A stretch of 34,096 bases of DNA from Eubacteriales bacterium (GTDB taxonomy: Bacteria > Bacillota > Clostridia > Lachnospirales > Lachnospiraceae), in assembly GCA_030536855.1 (NCBI GenBank), contig JAUNPK010000026.1:1-34096 (forward strand), read 5' to 3'. Below, one piece after another: positions 33,500 to 34,096 of the stretch. The stretch's first letter is position 1; every line of letters starts with the position of its first letter. Under the pieces are notes generated by a model. The model worked only from the letters and a program-made list of their open reading frames with translations, ran no database searches and was not told the origin of the DNA. Both the position numbers and the translations under genes were made by a program.

Positions 33500-34096
33500 T
33501 TAGACTTCCTTGTAATCTCCGTCAACAACATCATCACCATAGTTTGCACCAGCATCTGTACCTGCTCCCATGTCAGGGCCGGCTCCCATATCAGGACCTG
33601 CACCTGCTGTGCCCTGCTGTGCTTCATATAACTTAGCAAAAAGCTTCTGAGCTGATTCCATAAGTTTTTCCTTAGCTGCCTTAATCTCATCAACCTGTGC
33701 ATCTGTCATATTATCAGCATCTGTAGACTCTACCAGTGATTTAAGAGCGTTAAGATCTGCCTCAACTGCTGCCTTATCGCTTGCATCAAGCTTATCACCA
33801 GCTTCATCCATAGCCTTCTGTGTCTGGAATACCATTGAATCAGCATCATTTCTTACTTCAATAGCTTCCTTACGTTTCTTATCCTGAGCCTCATACTCAG
33901 CAGCTTCCTTTACAGCCTTCTCGATATCATCATCTGACATATTTGAACCTGCTGTAATTGTAATATGCTGTTCCTTGCCCGTACCAAGATCCTTAGCTGA
34001 TACATTAACGATACCATTTGCATCAATATCAAATGTAACTTCAATCTGTGGAACACCTCTTCTTGCTGGTGGAATACCATCAAGTCTGAACTGTCC
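33500..34096 (-). CDS. dnaK: Chaperone protein DnaK, C-terminal part (cut by window edge)
   Basis: The last 198 residues of DnaK; the frame is open to the right edge at 34096, so the start lies outside the window. The visible part has the end of the substrate-binding beta domain ([40 protein letters not shown]) and the helical lid, beginning with the canonical [20 protein letters not shown]. The C-terminal tail is unusual in carrying a glycine-rich repeat, [15 protein letters not shown], before the conserved acidic end [12 protein letters not shown] Met at 33940 gives a smaller open frame of 146 residues, but it is internal. It is followed by a terminator and then dnaJ, the normal hsp70 operon order. 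Confidence 0.97.
   Translation of the reverse strand, partial: GQFRLDGIPPARRGVPQIEVTFDIDANGIVNVSAKDLGTGKEQHITITAGSNMSDDDIEKAVKEAAEYEAQDKKRKEAIEVRNDADSMVFQTQKAMDEAGDKLDASDKAAVEADLNALKSLVESTDADNMTDAQVDEIKAAKEKLMESAQKLFAKLYEAQQGTAGAGPDMGAGPDMGAGTDAGANYGDDVVDGDYKEV

Noticed and set aside
33500-33940. Stand-alone 146-residue protein starting at an internal Met
   Set aside because: The frame continues upstream without a stop to the window edge and encodes the DnaK substrate-binding domain.

Overview
The window looks like a chromosomal segment of a low-GC, Gram-positive anaerobe of the Clostridia, most likely a Lachnospiraceae member in the Lachnospira / [Eubacterium] eligens / Roseburia range. The grounds are a SigG-type forespore sigma factor and a YlmC/YmxH-family protein, a clostridial-type RNase P RNA, a GlyQS-type glycyl-tRNA synthetase, pyrB next to pyrI, and a block of large uncharacterised proteins that I recall only from Lachnospiraceae. 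The genus is a guess. I see no insertion sequence, phage gene, CRISPR array or tRNA. Most of the window is stable core chromosome.

Layout, left to right. 1-3200: sigG with a good sigma-F/G-type promoter; a convergent YugP-type membrane zinc peptidase; a small YlmC/YmxH gene; a beta-propeller lactonase (pgl-like). A bidirectional terminator separates this from trpS (3248-4336, minus). pyrB-pyrI follows on the plus strand from its own promoter and ends in a strong hairpin shared with rnpB. rnpB (minus, about 5956-6329) is overlapped at its 5' end by the stop codon of a PilZ gene. queA, pheT and pheS form a minus-strand set read pheS-pheT-queA, with a promoter and a short structured leader before pheS.

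11380-19925 (minus) is the most interesting part: rarA, then four tightly spaced genes of unknown function. These encode a 1188-residue beta/alpha-repeat scaffold-like protein, a divergent Hsp70-fold protein with a degraded nucleotide-binding loop, a TPR-like protein, and a membrane-anchored coiled-coil protein starting with TTG. Together they look like an undescribed chaperone-like or envelope-associated assembly.

20007-34096 (minus) continues with a DacF-type D,D-carboxypeptidase, a 68-residue membrane protein, a zinc-ribbon/transmembrane/propeller-like protein preceded by an 84-nt folded element, glyS, a TatD-linked radical SAM protein, a pyridoxal/pyridoxamine kinase, recO, era, an M16C metallopeptidase, a GT8 glycosyltransferase, dnaJ and the 3' part of dnaK (cut by the right edge). 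Spacings of 2-60 nt from dnaJ through pdxK suggest long cotranscribed runs. Starts were reassigned from the longest reading frame wherever a Shine-Dalgarno sequence clearly pointed to an internal codon.
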